In this document: positions 36,617-45,986 of the stretch, in pieces | Position numbering within the stretch: the first letter of the stretch is position 1 | Layout of the letters: each line of letters opens with the position of its first letter | Origin: Pikeienuella litoralis | GTDB taxonomy: Bacteria > Pseudomonadota > Alphaproteobacteria > Rhodobacterales > Rhodobacteraceae | Assembly (NCBI RefSeq): GCF_037646705.1 | Contig: NZ_JBBHER010000003.1 | Coordinates: 451,982 to 515,981 of the forward strand | DNA: 64,000 nt | Direction: 5' to 3' | The notes under the pieces: generated by a model | The model's database searches: none | Seen by the model: only the letters and a program-made list of their open reading frames with translations | Told to the model about the DNA's origin: nothing | Position numbers and translations under genes: made by a program

Positions 36617-37240
36617 ATGGGCGGGAGTGATGCGACCCAGAAGCCGGTGCTCGGTATGATCGGAACGGCGGCGATGAACTTCGTTCGCTCGCCCGGGCGG
36701 CTGCGAGATCACCCCGCGCTGGTCCTGAACGCCGACTATCGCCCGCTTTCCTATTTTCCGCTGTCGCTCTGGCCCTGGCAGGAGGCGGTCAAGGCCTGCT
36801 TTCTGGATCGGGTGCAGATCGTCGCGGAATATGACGAGGTCGTGCACAGCCCGTCGGTGGAGATGCGGATTCCATCGGTCGTCGTGTTGCGGGACTATGT
36901 GCGCCCGGCGCTTTATCCGGCGTTCACCAGGTTCAATCTCTTCCTGAGGGACGAGTTCACCTGCCAGTATTGCGGCGCCTCCGGGGATATGACCTTCGAT
37001 CATGTGACGCCCCGCTCGAAGGGCGGGCGCACGACCTGGGAGAATGTCGTGGCGTCCTGCCCGGCGTGCAATCTCGCCAAGGCCGATCGATCGCCGTCGG
37101 AGGCGCGGATGACGCTCCGCCGCCAGCCGCGCCGGCCGATGGCTGAGTCGCTTCGGAACGTCGGCAGGAAATTTCCGCCGCATCATCTGCACAAGAGCTG
37201 GCTGGATTTTCTCTACTGGGACACCGAGCTCGAAGCGTAG
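36617..37240 (+). CDS. HNH endonuclease family protein
   Basis: 207 aa. CQYCGASGDMTFDHVTPRSKGG...NVVASCPACNLAKADRSP gives a zinc-coordinating HNH domain with both CxxC pairs and the DH pair. The N-terminus NADYRPLSYFPLSLWPWQEAVKACF is highly typical of a conserved alphaproteobacterial family. The biological role is not established; with no methyltransferase neighbour it is unlikely to be a restriction enzyme. Starts at ATG 36617; shorter starts at residues 14 and 20 are possible. Confidence 0.88.
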   Translation: MGGSDATQKPVLGMIGTAAMNFVRSPGRLRDHPALVLNADYRPLSYFPLSLWPWQEAVKACFLDRVQIVAEYDEVVHSPSVEMRIPSVVVLRDYVRPALYPAFTRFNLFLRDEFTCQYCGASGDMTFDHVTPRSKGGRTTWENVVASCPACNLAKADRSPSEARMTLRRQPRRPMAESLRNVGRKFPPHHLHKSWLDFLYWDTELEA

Positions 37241-37704
37241 GCGCGCGCCGCGCCCGCCCAGACGACCGCGAGCGCGGCCGAGAGGACGCCGTTCCAGCCC
37301 GCCATCGAAACGCCGAGAAAACTCCAGGCGACCTCGTCGCAGCGCACCAGCGGCGCCGCCTTCAGCCGCGCCACCACCTCCGCGGGCGTCAGCCCGGCGA
37401 CGGAGCCGCCGGTGCATGTGGAGGGCCCGTCCCAGTATCCGAGCTCGACCCCCGCGTGAAAGCCGCCGAGCCCGGAGCCGATCGCGAGCGCCAGCGCGCC
37501 GAGGAGAAGCGCCAGCCCGCCCGGCCGCCCCGGACCCGCCAGATACCCGGCGACGCCGAGCCCGATCGCGATGGCGTGCGGCCAGCGTTGCCAGAGGCAC
37601 ATGTGGCAGGGAAGCAAACCGCCGACATATTGGCTGAAGAGCGCGCCGCCAAGCATCGCGGCGGGCCCGAGCGCGACGAGAAGCGGGAGCGCGCGGCGGG
37701 TCAT
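37213..37704 (-). CDS. dsbB: disulfide bond formation protein B
   Basis: 163 aa, four membrane helices. The first redox pair is in GLLPCHMCLWQRWPHA and the second in DGPSTCTGG...LVRCDEVAW; both DsbB cysteine pairs are visible. It reoxidises DsbA with quinone. The start overlaps the yqaA-like stop by 4 bases, so the two are cotranslated. It converges with the HNH gene, overlapping its end by about 28 bases. Confidence 0.9.
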   Translation of the reverse strand: MTRRALPLLVALGPAAMLGGALFSQYVGGLLPCHMCLWQRWPHAIAIGLGVAGYLAGPGRPGGLALLLGALALAIGSGLGGFHAGVELGYWDGPSTCTGGSVAGLTPAEVVARLKAAPLVRCDEVAWSFLGVSMAGWNGVLSAALAVVWAGAARAYASSSVSQ

Positions 37705-38282
37705 GCGAGGTAGCCCGCGGCGACGAAGCCGCCGATGAGCAGGATGACGAACACGGTCGCCGTCAGCCCCAGCCGTTTCTCGATGAAGGCGCGGATCGGC
37801 GGCCCGACCCGCCAGAGCAGCGCCGAGACCAGGAAGAAGATCCCGAATCGGGCGATCGCGCTGGCGACAAGAAAGGTCGGAAAGCCGAGCCCGGTCGCGC
37901 CGGAGAGGATGGTGATGATCTTGAACGGAAACGGCGTGACGCCGGCCACAAGCACCGCCCAGGCGCCGTATGCGTTGTATTTCAGCGCGAAGGCGTCGAA
38001 CCGGTCGGCGTAGCCGTAGAAGTCCAGAACCGGCCGGCCGATGCTGTCGAAGGCGAACGCGCCAAGCGCGTATCCGAAAACGCCGCCAGCCACCGAGGCG
38101 GCCGATGCGACCAGCGCGATCCGCGCCCAGGCCCGCGGCTTCGCGATCACCATGGGAATCAGCAACGCGTGCGGCGGAATCGGAAAGAACGAGCTTTCGA
38201 CGAAGCTGACGATGGCGAGCGCCCAGAGCGCATGGCGCGTCTCCGCGAGAGAGATGGTCCAATCGTAAAGGCGACGCAGCAT
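37701..38282 (-). CDS. YqaA/DedA-type VTT-domain membrane protein
   Basis: 193 aa from the ATG at 38282. Helices and the re-entrant motif of the VTT family are present: FVESSFFPIPPHALLIPMV contains E...FxPxPP, GGVFGYALGAFAFDSIG the glycine-rich second element, and VAGVTPFPFKIITILSGATG the third. Small YqaA proteins are of unknown transport role, possibly lipid or polyprenol handling. Coupled to dsbB downstream. Confidence 0.87.
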   Translation of the reverse strand: MLRRLYDWTISLAETRHALWALAIVSFVESSFFPIPPHALLIPMVIAKPRAWARIALVASAASVAGGVFGYALGAFAFDSIGRPVLDFYGYADRFDAFALKYNAYGAWAVLVAGVTPFPFKIITILSGATGLGFPTFLVASAIARFGIFFLVSALLWRVGPPIRAFIEKRLGLTATVFVILLIGGFVAAGYLA

Positions 38283-38380
38283 GGTCGTCGCCGATAGCAG
38301 CGCCGCGCCCCGCTGTCCATGCGATCCGGCGCCTGTTCGGCCGATGACGCGCCTTATTCGAATTGGCGCCGGCGCGGCGC

Positions 38381-38408
38381 TTGGTGCCCGGCGCGCCTTT
38401 CGTATACA
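38381..38408 (+). promoter_or_regulatory. candidate sigma-70 promoter of the BTAD-TPR regulator
   Basis: TTGGTG (38381-38386) and TATACA (38403-38408) separated by 16 bases, about 60 bases before the GTG start. The region is otherwise GC-rich, so the TATACA stands out. Pattern match only. Confidence 0.35.
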
Positions 38409-38469
38409 AATCATCCGATGTTCATCCCTAGCCGCCAGAGGGCCCGTGCGAGAAGCGCAAGGAACGCCG

Positions 38470-40437
38470 GTGATCGAAGTGCGCGCCTTGGGCGCGACCA
38501 CCCTTCATGTCCCGCCATCGCGCGTCGCCGCGCCTCTGGGGATGAAGGCGCTCGCGCTTCTGGTCTATCTCGCCGATAACGCGCCGAGGCCGGTGACCCG
38601 CGACGCCTTGGCCGAACTGCTGTGGGAGCGCGTCCCTCCGGCTCAGGGCAGGGGAAGCCTGCGCCAGGAGATTCGCCGGATCAAGAAAACCCTCGGCGAC
38701 GAGACATTCAACAAAGCCTTCACGGTTTCGGACAACCAGATCGGCCTCGTCGACGGCGCGTTCAGCTACGACGCCGGCGAGATGGAGAGCGCCGCGGCCG
38801 CGGACGCCGCCGAAGGGCTGGCGCGGGTCCTTGCGCTTTATGGCGGAGATTTCCTTGGCGACAACGCGTCGCGCGCGGACAGTTTCCAGCATTGGGCGAC
38901 GGAGCGGCGGGAGTATTTCAAGGATACGGCGGTCGCCGCCTTGTCCCGGCTCGGGGTTCTCGATCTGGAGGCTGGCCGGACCGACCGCGCGCAGCGGGCC
39001 GCGGACCGGATCATCGCCATCGATCCGCTGCATGAGCCGGGGCACGAGATCCTGATCCGGTGCCATCTGGCGAATGGAAGACGGGGGCAGGCGCGGGCCC
39101 ATTTCGAGCGGTTCCGCGCGTTGATGCTGCGGGAGCTGGCGATCGAGCCGATGCGCGAGATCGCCGCCCTCGTCGCGCCCGGCGCCGCGCCCGCCGCGCG
39201 CAAACCGGCTGCGGCGGGGGGCGAGGATGGCGCGCGCCCGATGATCGCCGTCCTCAACGTCAGCTCTCCGATGGCCAAGGAACACGCCTATCTCGCTGGC
39301 GGCGTGGTGGATCAGATCGTCGCCAACCTGTTGAAGACCGCGTGGATTCGCGTCGCGTCGCTCAGCCCGGGATTGTTTTCGCAAAGCGGCTCGGGCGTTG
39401 AAATCGGCCAGCGCGACCTTCGCGATTACGCCGACTACGTCCTTCGCGTCGACGTGCGGGTGGCGGCGGACCGGATCGCGATCGCGGCGATGCTGACCCG
39501 GGTCGCCGACGGCGCCGCGATTTTCTCCGACACGATGGAGGATGAATTCGCCGAACTTCTCACCCTGCAGCGCCGCGTCGCGCTCCGGATCGCCTCGGTT
39601 TTCGAGCCGCTGGTGCTCGACGATCAGGCGCGCCGGGAAGCGGCGGTGAATTGGAGCGAGACGGAGGATCTCAATCACTGGCGTCTCCTGATGCGGGCGC
39701 GCTGGCTGTTCTGGACCACGACGCGCGAGAACAATCTCGAGGCGCGCCGGATTCTGATCCGGGCGCTGAAGACGGATCCGAGAAACGTCCCGACCCATTG
39801 CATCCTCGCCTTCTCGCACATGCTCGACGCTTGGAGCGACTGGACCGCCGATATCGACGGCGCCGTCGGAGAGGCGCGGAACTGGGCGGAGAAGGCGGTT
39901 CAGATCGCGCCGAACGACGGGTGGGCGCAGTTCGCGCTCGGCGTCGCCTGTTCGGCGCCGGAGACGCTGGAGCAGGCGCGGGACCGGCTTCTTCATGCGC
40001 TCCGCCTCGCGCCGTCGCTGGTCGCCGCGACCGGCGAACTCGCGCGGGTTCTGGTGTGCCTGGACGAGACCGCGGAGGCCCGGCGGCTGGCGGATGAGGC
40101 GCTCGCGCTTTCGCCCTATGATCAGCATGCGGGCCTCTGGCTGCGCACGAAAGCGCTTGCGCACTGGCTGGAGGGGGATCTGGCCTCGGCGCTGGACCTC
40201 ATCGACTTCGCGTTGATCGTGCGGCCGGGGTGGCCTCAGAATCACTATCTTCGCGCGGCGATCCTCGCCGAAATGGGCGACGACCCGGCGGCCCGGACGG
40301 CGCTCGGGCGGGGTGTGGAGCTGATGGGGTCCTATTCCGACGCGGCGCTCCGCATTGGCCATCCTTTCCGCGACAGGGCGCATTACGCGCGGCTGGTCAG
40401 GGCGCTGAACCGCGCCGGGGGCGGCTTCGCCGGCTGA
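38470..40437 (+). CDS. SARP/BTAD-type transcriptional regulator with TolB-like and TPR regions
   Basis: 655 aa from a GTG at 38470 with AAGGA 6 bases upstream; the longer frame from 38281 has no ribosome site and no conserved sequence. Residues about 1-100 form a winged-helix OmpR-like domain (GMKALALLVYLADNAPRPVTRDALAELLWE). Residues about 115-230 are a BTAD helical domain (ALSRLGVLDLEAGRTDRAQRAADRII). A TolB/adenylate-cyclase-like middle (MIAVLNVSSP...YLAGGVVDQIVANLL) and C-terminal TPR helices follow. Likely senses and regulates transcription; targets unknown. Confidence 0.85.
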   Translation: MIEVRALGATTLHVPPSRVAAPLGMKALALLVYLADNAPRPVTRDALAELLWERVPPAQGRGSLRQEIRRIKKTLGDETFNKAFTVSDNQIGLVDGAFSYDAGEMESAAAADAAEGLARVLALYGGDFLGDNASRADSFQHWATERREYFKDTAVAALSRLGVLDLEAGRTDRAQRAADRIIAIDPLHEPGHEILIRCHLANGRRGQARAHFERFRALMLRELAIEPMREIAALVAPGAAPAARKPAAAGGEDGARPMIAVLNVSSPMAKEHAYLAGGVVDQIVANLLKTAWIRVASLSPGLFSQSGSGVEIGQRDLRDYADYVLRVDVRVAADRIAIAAMLTRVADGAAIFSDTMEDEFAELLTLQRRVALRIASVFEPLVLDDQARREAAVNWSETEDLNHWRLLMRARWLFWTTTRENNLEARRILIRALKTDPRNVPTHCILAFSHMLDAWSDWTADIDGAVGEARNWAEKAVQIAPNDGWAQFALGVACSAPETLEQARDRLLHALRLAPSLVAATGELARVLVCLDETAEARRLADEALALSPYDQHAGLWLRTKALAHWLEGDLASALDLIDFALIVRPGWPQNHYLRAAILAEMGDDPAARTALGRGVELMGSYSDAALRIGHPFRDRAHYARLVRALNRAGGGFAG

Positions 40438-40458
40438 CTGAAATGCGATTTGCGGCGC

Positions 40459-41406
40459 TCACCCCGTCGCGGCGCCGCCAAGGATCCAGAGCCACCCCGC
40501 CACCGAGACGACCGAGGCCGCGGTCGCGATGATGATGGTGGATGCGACCTCCCCTGTCGCGCGGTCGTAAATCGAGGAGAAGACATACACGTTCACTCCC
40601 GGCGCCATCGCCGCCATCACCGTCGCGGAGCGCACGAAGCCCGGCTCCAGATTGAAGACATGGTGCGTGAGAACGAACGCGATCGCGGGATGGACGATGA
40701 TCGAGAGAAACGTGACCGTCATCGCCTCGCCGAGGGCCGACCGGATGCGGTAGCGGCTCAGAACGGCGCCAAGAGCGAAAAGCGCCGTCGGCAGCGCCGC
40801 CCGGGCGACCATCTCCGCAGCCGCGGAGACCGGCCCCGGCAACGGCAGGCCGCTGAAATTATATGCTATTCCCGCGGCGCTGGCCATTGTTATGGCGTTG
40901 TGGAACATGCCCCGCGCGGTGACCTGGATGGTGGCGGCGAAGCTCCGCCCGTCGGCGCGGAGAAACTCCATGGTGGTGATGCCGATCAGATAGCAGGCCG
41001 GGGCGTGAAGCGCGATCAGCGCGTAGTTCGGCGCCAGCGATTCGGCGCCGTAAGCCCGCTCCATGATCGGCAATCCGAGAAGCACGGAGTTGGAGAAGAG
41101 CGCGCCGAAGCCGATGGCGACGCTTTCGCCCGGACGGCGGTGAAAGATGCGCCGCGCCGCGACATAGCCGAGCGCGAAACAGATGATCGCGCCGCCGTAG
41201 AAGCTGACGATCAGCCGCGGGTCGAAGACCCTGCTGAAATCCAGCCGGAACAGCGCGAGAAAAAGCAGGCACGGTATGGCGAAACTCTGCGCGAATCCCA
41301 TCAGCGCGGAGACGCCCGTCTCGGGAAAGAACCGGTATTTCGCGGCGAGGTAGCCGGCGCCCACGATCAGAAAGACCGGCAGGACCGTGTTGAGAATGTT
41401 CAGCAT
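40459..41406 (-). CDS. AEC-family transporter
   Basis: 315 aa, ten hydrophobic helices in two halves. The N-terminus NTVLPVFLIVGAGYLAAKYRFFPETG and the central ALFSNSVLLGLPIMERAYG are typical of auxin-efflux-carrier-like bacterial transporters, as is ALPTALFALGAVLSRY in the second half. Substrates are usually organic acids. Gene stands alone between the regulator and the MBL operon. Confidence 0.9.
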   Translation of the reverse strand: MLNILNTVLPVFLIVGAGYLAAKYRFFPETGVSALMGFAQSFAIPCLLFLALFRLDFSRVFDPRLIVSFYGGAIICFALGYVAARRIFHRRPGESVAIGFGALFSNSVLLGLPIMERAYGAESLAPNYALIALHAPACYLIGITTMEFLRADGRSFAATIQVTARGMFHNAITMASAAGIAYNFSGLPLPGPVSAAAEMVARAALPTALFALGAVLSRYRIRSALGEAMTVTFLSIIVHPAIAFVLTHHVFNLEPGFVRSATVMAAMAPGVNVYVFSSIYDRATGEVASTIIIATAASVVSVAGWLWILGGAATG

Positions 41407-41442
41407 GGCCAGACGCCATCGGCCGCAAGGCGCGCCGACGCG

Positions 41443-42240
41443 TCAGATCGGGAATTCAAGCCGCATGCCGTCAAAAGCCGGCTCCACATGGGCGGGGATC
41501 TCCGTTTTCACGGTTTCGTAATCGATATCGATATGCATGTTCGTGATCACGGCTCTCGGCGCGCCCGACCGTTCGATCCATTCCAGAGACTGCGCGAGAT
41601 GGGTGTGCGTCGGGTGCGGCTTGTAGCGGAGCGCGTCGAGAACCCAGCATTCGATCCCGTCGATTTCGGCCCAGGCTTCATCAGTCATCTGCGCGACGTC
41701 GGGGAGATAGGCGAGCGGGCCGATCCGGAAGCCGAGCGCGTCGATCGAGCCGTGGTTCACCCGGAACGGGCGCGCCGTCACCGGGCCGCCCGCGCCGTCG
41801 ATGGTGATCGGGCCGTCGAGAAGCCGAAGGTCGAGGATCGGCGGGTAGGGGCTCCCCTCGGGCTGGATGAAGGCGTAGCCAAACCGCGCAAGCAGCGAGT
41901 CCGATGTCTTCCGGTCGGCCCAGACCGGCAGACGCTGGTGCTGGTTGAAGACGATCATCCTGAGATCGTCGAGGCCGTGGACATGGTCGGCGTGCTCGTG
42001 GGTGTAGAGCACGGCGTCGAGATTGCCGACGCCCGCGTCGAGCAATTGCTGACGGAGATCGGGCGACGTGTCGATCAGCACGCGGGTCGCGGCGTCGCCC
42101 TCGAACCGCTCGACCAGCATCGAGCAGCGCCGGCGGAAATTCTTCGGGTTTGAGGGGTCGCACTGGCCCCAGCGCCCGCCGAGGCGCGGCACGCCGCCGG
42201 AGGAGCCGCAGCCGAGGATGGTGAAGCGGAGCGTTCCCAT
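41443..42240 (-). CDS. metallo-beta-lactamase-fold phosphodiesterase (PhnP-like)
   Basis: 265 aa from the ATG at 42240, which overlaps the tatD stop by one base (TGATG). FTILGCGSSGGVPR is a RNase Z/PhnP N-terminus; the metal motif is VLYTHEHADHVHGLDDLR (HxHxDH), with further histidines in RVNHGSIDALGF and AVITNMHIDIDYE. Family members hydrolyse cyclic phosphates or act in tRNA/nucleotide metabolism. No phn genes adjoin, so the substrate is unknown. Confidence 0.9.
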   Translation of the reverse strand: MGTLRFTILGCGSSGGVPRLGGRWGQCDPSNPKNFRRRCSMLVERFEGDAATRVLIDTSPDLRQQLLDAGVGNLDAVLYTHEHADHVHGLDDLRMIVFNQHQRLPVWADRKTSDSLLARFGYAFIQPEGSPYPPILDLRLLDGPITIDGAGGPVTARPFRVNHGSIDALGFRIGPLAYLPDVAQMTDEAWAEIDGIECWVLDALRYKPHPTHTHLAQSLEWIERSGAPRAVITNMHIDIDYETVKTEIPAHVEPAFDGMRLEFPI

Positions 42241-43046
42241 CAGGAGGCGCCCGCGCCGGTCCAGGCCGCGGCCTTGGCGAACAGCCGCTCGAAATTGGCG
42301 GTGGTGGCGGCGGCGAATTCCGGAAAGGGGAGGCCCTTCACCCGCGCGCCGACGGCGGCGGTGAGCGCGGTGTAGGCGGGCTCGCATGGCTTGCCCCGGT
42401 GCGGCGGGGGCGCGAGATAGGGCGAGTCGGTCTCGACCAGGATCCGCTCCAGCGGCGCCGCGGCGAAGACCGCGCGCACCGCATCCGCGGATTTGAAGGT
42501 GGCGACCCCCGACATCGAGAGATAGAATCCGAGGTCGAGCGCGACCTCCGCGAGAGCCGCGCCGGAAGAAAAACAATGCATGACGCATGAATAGGCGCCG
42601 TTGGCGTGCTCCTCCGCCAGGATCCGCGCCATGTCGTCGTCGGCGTCGCGCGAATGAATGATCAGCGGCAGCCCGGTGCGCCGCGCGGCCTCGATATGCA
42701 CGCGGAGGCTTCGCTGCTGCGCGGCGGCGCTCTCGGCCGTATAGTGATAGTCCAGCCCGGTCTCGCCGACGCCGACCATTTTCGGATGGGCGGCGAGCGC
42801 GACGATCTCCGCCACCGTCGCCTCCTTCTCCGTGGCGACATTCATCGGATGAACGCCGGCGGCGAAAAACACGCCTTCGTGCGCCTCGGCGATGGCGCGG
42901 ACGGACGGCGCGGAGGGCAGGCGGGTGCAGATCGTGACCATGCGCCGGACCCCGGACGCGGCGGCGCGGGCGACGACGTCAGGCAGATCTCCGGCGAGAT
43001 CGGGAAAGTCGAGATGACAGTGGCTGTCCACCAGTTCGGGAGGCAT
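42240..43046 (-). CDS. TatD-family hydrolase/DNase
   Basis: 268 aa TIM-barrel metal hydrolase. LVDSHCHLDFPDLAGDL has the first HxH, GETGLDYHYT the metal-bridging glutamate, LIIHSRDADDD and CVMHCFSSG the further histidines, and LVETDSPYLAPPPHRG the C-terminal aspartate. Members are 3'-5' exonucleases or quality-control deacylases. Located between holB-tmk and the MBL gene, the familiar tmk-holB-tatD-MBL order. Confidence 0.92.
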   Translation of the reverse strand: MPPELVDSHCHLDFPDLAGDLPDVVARAAASGVRRMVTICTRLPSAPSVRAIAEAHEGVFFAAGVHPMNVATEKEATVAEIVALAAHPKMVGVGETGLDYHYTAESAAAQQRSLRVHIEAARRTGLPLIIHSRDADDDMARILAEEHANGAYSCVMHCFSSGAALAEVALDLGFYLSMSGVATFKSADAVRAVFAAAPLERILVETDSPYLAPPPHRGKPCEPAYTALTAAVGARVKGLPFPEFAAATTANFERLFAKAAAWTGAGAS

Positions 43047-43075
43047 TGTTCGCTCCGGGCGCTTTATCTTGTCGG

Positions 43076-44206
43076 TTAAACGGGGCGCGCGCGGATTTTT
43101 CGGGCGGCGGCGTCAAACATGAAGAAGATATCCAGCATGACCATCGCAGGGTCAAGGTTGACCGTCTGCGCGCGCGCGGCCTTTTCCTGAATCCCGCTGG
43201 CGAGGTCGGCCCAGGCGCGGGCGGCGGCGGGATCCGGGGCGAGCTTCGCGAAAATCGCCCCCTCGTCGGGCGCCGCGGGGCTGGCGAGGCCGAGCGCGCC
43301 CGCCCGCGCCAGCCGCGCGAGAAGGATATCCATCAGCCGCAACGTGAGATCGAACATCTCCGCCTTCTCGCGCCCGGCGCAGGCGTCGGCGATCGCGATC
43401 ATCTCCCGGCGGTCCATGTCCGGGGCGCCGGCGATCAGCCGAACGAGGCGGCGATAGAGCTTCGGGCCGTCCGCCTCGACCAGCCGCGCCGCCTCTCCCG
43501 CGGCGCCGTCGGCGAGGATGGCGAGCGCATCGAGATCGTCGGCGGGCGCCACGCCCGCGTCCGCGAGGGCGGCGGCGAGATCCGCCGGCCCGAGCGGAGA
43601 GAGCCTCAACGTCCGGCAGCGGGAGCGGATCGTCGGCAAGAGGCGCGCCGGCGCATGTGAGACGAGCAGAAGAAGCGCGCGCGGCGGCGGCTCCTCCAGA
43701 AGTTTCAGGATCGCGTTGGCGGCGGCCCCGTTCATCTCCTCCGCCGCGTCGACGATGGCGACGCGCCAGCCGCCATCCGTCGCGGTGAGCTGAAAGAAGC
43801 TCTTGAGGCGCCGGACGTCGTCGACCCGGATTCGCGTCGCCAGCTTGCCGGTCTTGGCGTCGGCCATCCGCCGGAGCGTGAAGAGCCGCGGCTCCGCCCC
43901 GGCGGCGACGCGCCGCGCGACCGCGTGATCGGCGGGAAGATCCAGCGTCTCCGGCGGCGCCGCCGCTTCGAGAAGCCCGCCGCCGTCATCCGACGCCAGC
44001 CTGCGGCGCGCGATCCGGTAAGCCAGCGTCGCCTTGCCGATCCCACGCGGCCCGGTCAGAAGCCAGGCGTGATGGAGCCGTCCCGCGCCCCACGCTTCGA
44101 GAAACGAGGCCTCGGCGGCGCTCTGGCCGTAAAGCGCGCGCGTCTCTCGCGGGTGCGGCAGATGGCCGACGCGGTCGGCCTCCGCGGGCGCGTCCTCCTC
44201 CGCCAT
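43076..44206 (-). CDS. holB: DNA polymerase III subunit delta'
   Basis: 376 aa clamp-loader subunit. The Walker A is degenerate as LLTGPRGIGKATLAYRIA. Sensor and trimer regions are seen in WRVAIVDAAEEMNGAAANAILKLLEEPP and LLLVSHAPARLLPTIRSRCRTLRL. Works with DnaX and HolA to load the beta clamp. It directly follows tmk, sharing one base with its stop. Confidence 0.93.
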   Translation of the reverse strand: MAEEDAPAEADRVGHLPHPRETRALYGQSAAEASFLEAWGAGRLHHAWLLTGPRGIGKATLAYRIARRRLASDDGGGLLEAAAPPETLDLPADHAVARRVAAGAEPRLFTLRRMADAKTGKLATRIRVDDVRRLKSFFQLTATDGGWRVAIVDAAEEMNGAAANAILKLLEEPPPRALLLLVSHAPARLLPTIRSRCRTLRLSPLGPADLAAALADAGVAPADDLDALAILADGAAGEAARLVEADGPKLYRRLVRLIAGAPDMDRREMIAIADACAGREKAEMFDLTLRLMDILLARLARAGALGLASPAAPDEGAIFAKLAPDPAAARAWADLASGIQEKAARAQTVNLDPAMVMLDIFFMFDAAARKIRARPV

Positions 44207-44838
44207 CAGCGGAGCGCCGGCGAGATCGCGGCCCAGACGCGCTCCGCGACCTCCGCTTCCGGCCCGGACGCGTCGATCAGCCTGCAGCGGCCCGGCTCCG
44301 CCGCGGCGAGGTCGCGGAAGATGGCGCGAAGCCGGATCTGGAAGGCCTCTCCGAGCCGCTCGAAGCGCTCCTCGTCGCCCGCGCGGGCGAGGCCGCGCGT
44401 CAGGGCTTCGCCTGGCTCCATGTCGAAGATCAGCGTGAGCGCGGGGTCGAGGCCGATGGTCCGCTCGTGGAGGAGGTCGATCAGCTCGCGCGCGGCGCCG
44501 GGGCCGCCGGGGCGGGCCGCCGCCTGATAGGCGCGGGTCGAATCGGTGAACCGGTCGCAGACCACCACCGCGCCCCGATCCAGCGCGGGGCGGATCGTCC
44601 GCTCCAGATGGTCGCGCCTTGCGGCGAAAAACAGCAGCGTCTCCGTCACCGGCGACCAGCGCGCGGGATCGCCGGTGAGAAGAAGGCGGCGGATCTCCTC
44701 CGCGCCGGGCGCGCCGCCGGGCTCGCGCGTCAGCACAACTTCATGGCCCGCCGCGCGCAAACGCTCCGCGAGCCGCCGCGCCTGGGTGCTCTTGCCGGCG
44801 CCGTCTACCCCTTCAATGGTGAAGAACACCCCCGCCAT
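44206..44838 (-). CDS. tmk: dTMP kinase
   Basis: 210 aa. P-loop FFTIEGVDGAGKSTQARRL, the DR motif in VVCDRFTDSTRAYQ, and the LTREPGGAPGAEEIR loop identify thymidylate kinase. Converts dTMP to dTDP. Start lies 8 bases after dacC's stop, so dacC-tmk-holB-tatD-MBL may be one operon. Confidence 0.95.
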   Translation of the reverse strand: MAGVFFTIEGVDGAGKSTQARRLAERLRAAGHEVVLTREPGGAPGAEEIRRLLLTGDPARWSPVTETLLFFAARRDHLERTIRPALDRGAVVVCDRFTDSTRAYQAAARPGGPGAARELIDLLHERTIGLDPALTLIFDMEPGEALTRGLARAGDEERFERLGEAFQIRLRAIFRDLAAAEPGRCRLIDASGPEAEVAERVWAAISPALR

Positions 44839-44846
44839 CAGGTCGG

Positions 44847-45986
44847 CTAGTCGCTCAGGCCGGGCACGCCCCGGCCCCGCAGTAGCGTGCGGGCGGCGGC
44901 CTTGACCCGGGTGAAAAGGCCGCCCTTTTCGACCGCCGCCGCCGCGATGAGCGGCGTCGCAACCGGCGCCAGCCCCGGCGCCTCGACGACCAACTCGCCG
45001 ATCGGGTCGCCCGCCGCGATCGGCGCCGCCACCGGGCCTTCGTAGCGGATGGTCGTCTTTATGTCGTCGACGCCGTTCCAGGGCGCGGTGGCGATCACGT
45101 CATGCGCCGGCGTCAACGGCACGCTGGCCTCCTCGCCGACCCAGACCTCGGCCTCGCCGACGACCTGCCCGGCGGTGGCGATGCGTTCCGTCCGGAACTC
45201 GCGGAACGCCCAGGTCAGAATGCGTTCGGCCTCCTGGCTGCGCGCCGCCATGCTTTCGAGGCCGGTGATGACGAAGCCGATGCGGCGCCCGTCGCGGATC
45301 GCGGAGCCCGTGAGCCCGTAGCCCGCCTCTTCCGTGTGTCCGGTCTTCAGCCCGTCGGCGCCGAGATCGAGATAGAGAAGCGGGTTGCGGTTCTGTTGCT
45401 TGACGCCGTCCCACTCGAATTCGGTCTCGGCGAAGATCGGGTAGTATTCGGGGAACTCCTCAACCATCCGCTTCGTGAGGATGTAGAGATCGCGCGCCGA
45501 CATCCGGTGATTTTCGGCCGGCCAGCCGGTGGCGTTGGTGAAGGTGGAGTTGGTCATCCCCAGCTCGCGCGCGCGGGCGGTCATTTTCTCGGCGAAGGCC
45601 GCCTCGGACCCGGCCAGCCCCTCGGCCAGCACCACGCAGGCGTCATTGCCCGATTGCACGATGACGCCGCGCAGAAGATCCCCGATCCGGACCCGGTCGC
45701 CGGCGCGCACGAACATCCGGCTGCCGCCCATCTTCCACGCCTTTTCCGAGACGGGGAACGTCTCATCCAGCGAGAGCCGCCCCGATTGCAGCGCTTCGAA
45801 GGTCATGTTGAGCGTCATCAGCTTCGACATCGACGCCGGCGGCAGCGGCTGATCGGCGTTCTTCTCCAGAAGAATGGCGCCGCTGGTCATGTCGACGACG
45901 ATCGCCGAGCGGGCTGCCGTATCGAAGGCGCCGGCAGGCGGGGCCAACATCAGCATGGCGAAGAGCGAAATTAGAAAACGGCTCAT
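44847..45986 (-). CDS. dacC: D-alanyl-D-alanine carboxypeptidase (penicillin-binding protein 5/6 type)
   Basis: 379 aa. N-terminal signal peptide (ISLFAMLMLAPPAGAFDT). The active serine is in PPASMSKLMTLN (SxxK), the second motif is VQSGNDACVVLAEG (SxN), and the third is GLKTGHTEEAGYG (KTG). A C-terminal beta domain from about residue 285 is followed by a short end, KAAARTLLRGRG, which may be an amphipathic membrane anchor. It removes terminal D-alanine from peptidoglycan stem peptides in the periplasm. Confidence 0.92.
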   Translation of the reverse strand: MSRFLISLFAMLMLAPPAGAFDTAARSAIVVDMTSGAILLEKNADQPLPPASMSKLMTLNMTFEALQSGRLSLDETFPVSEKAWKMGGSRMFVRAGDRVRIGDLLRGVIVQSGNDACVVLAEGLAGSEAAFAEKMTARARELGMTNSTFTNATGWPAENHRMSARDLYILTKRMVEEFPEYYPIFAETEFEWDGVKQQNRNPLLYLDLGADGLKTGHTEEAGYGLTGSAIRDGRRIGFVITGLESMAARSQEAERILTWAFREFRTERIATAGQVVGEAEVWVGEEASVPLTPAHDVIATAPWNGVDDIKTTIRYEGPVAAPIAAGDPIGELVVEAPGLAPVATPLIAAAAVEKGGLFTRVKAAARTLLRGRGVPGLSD

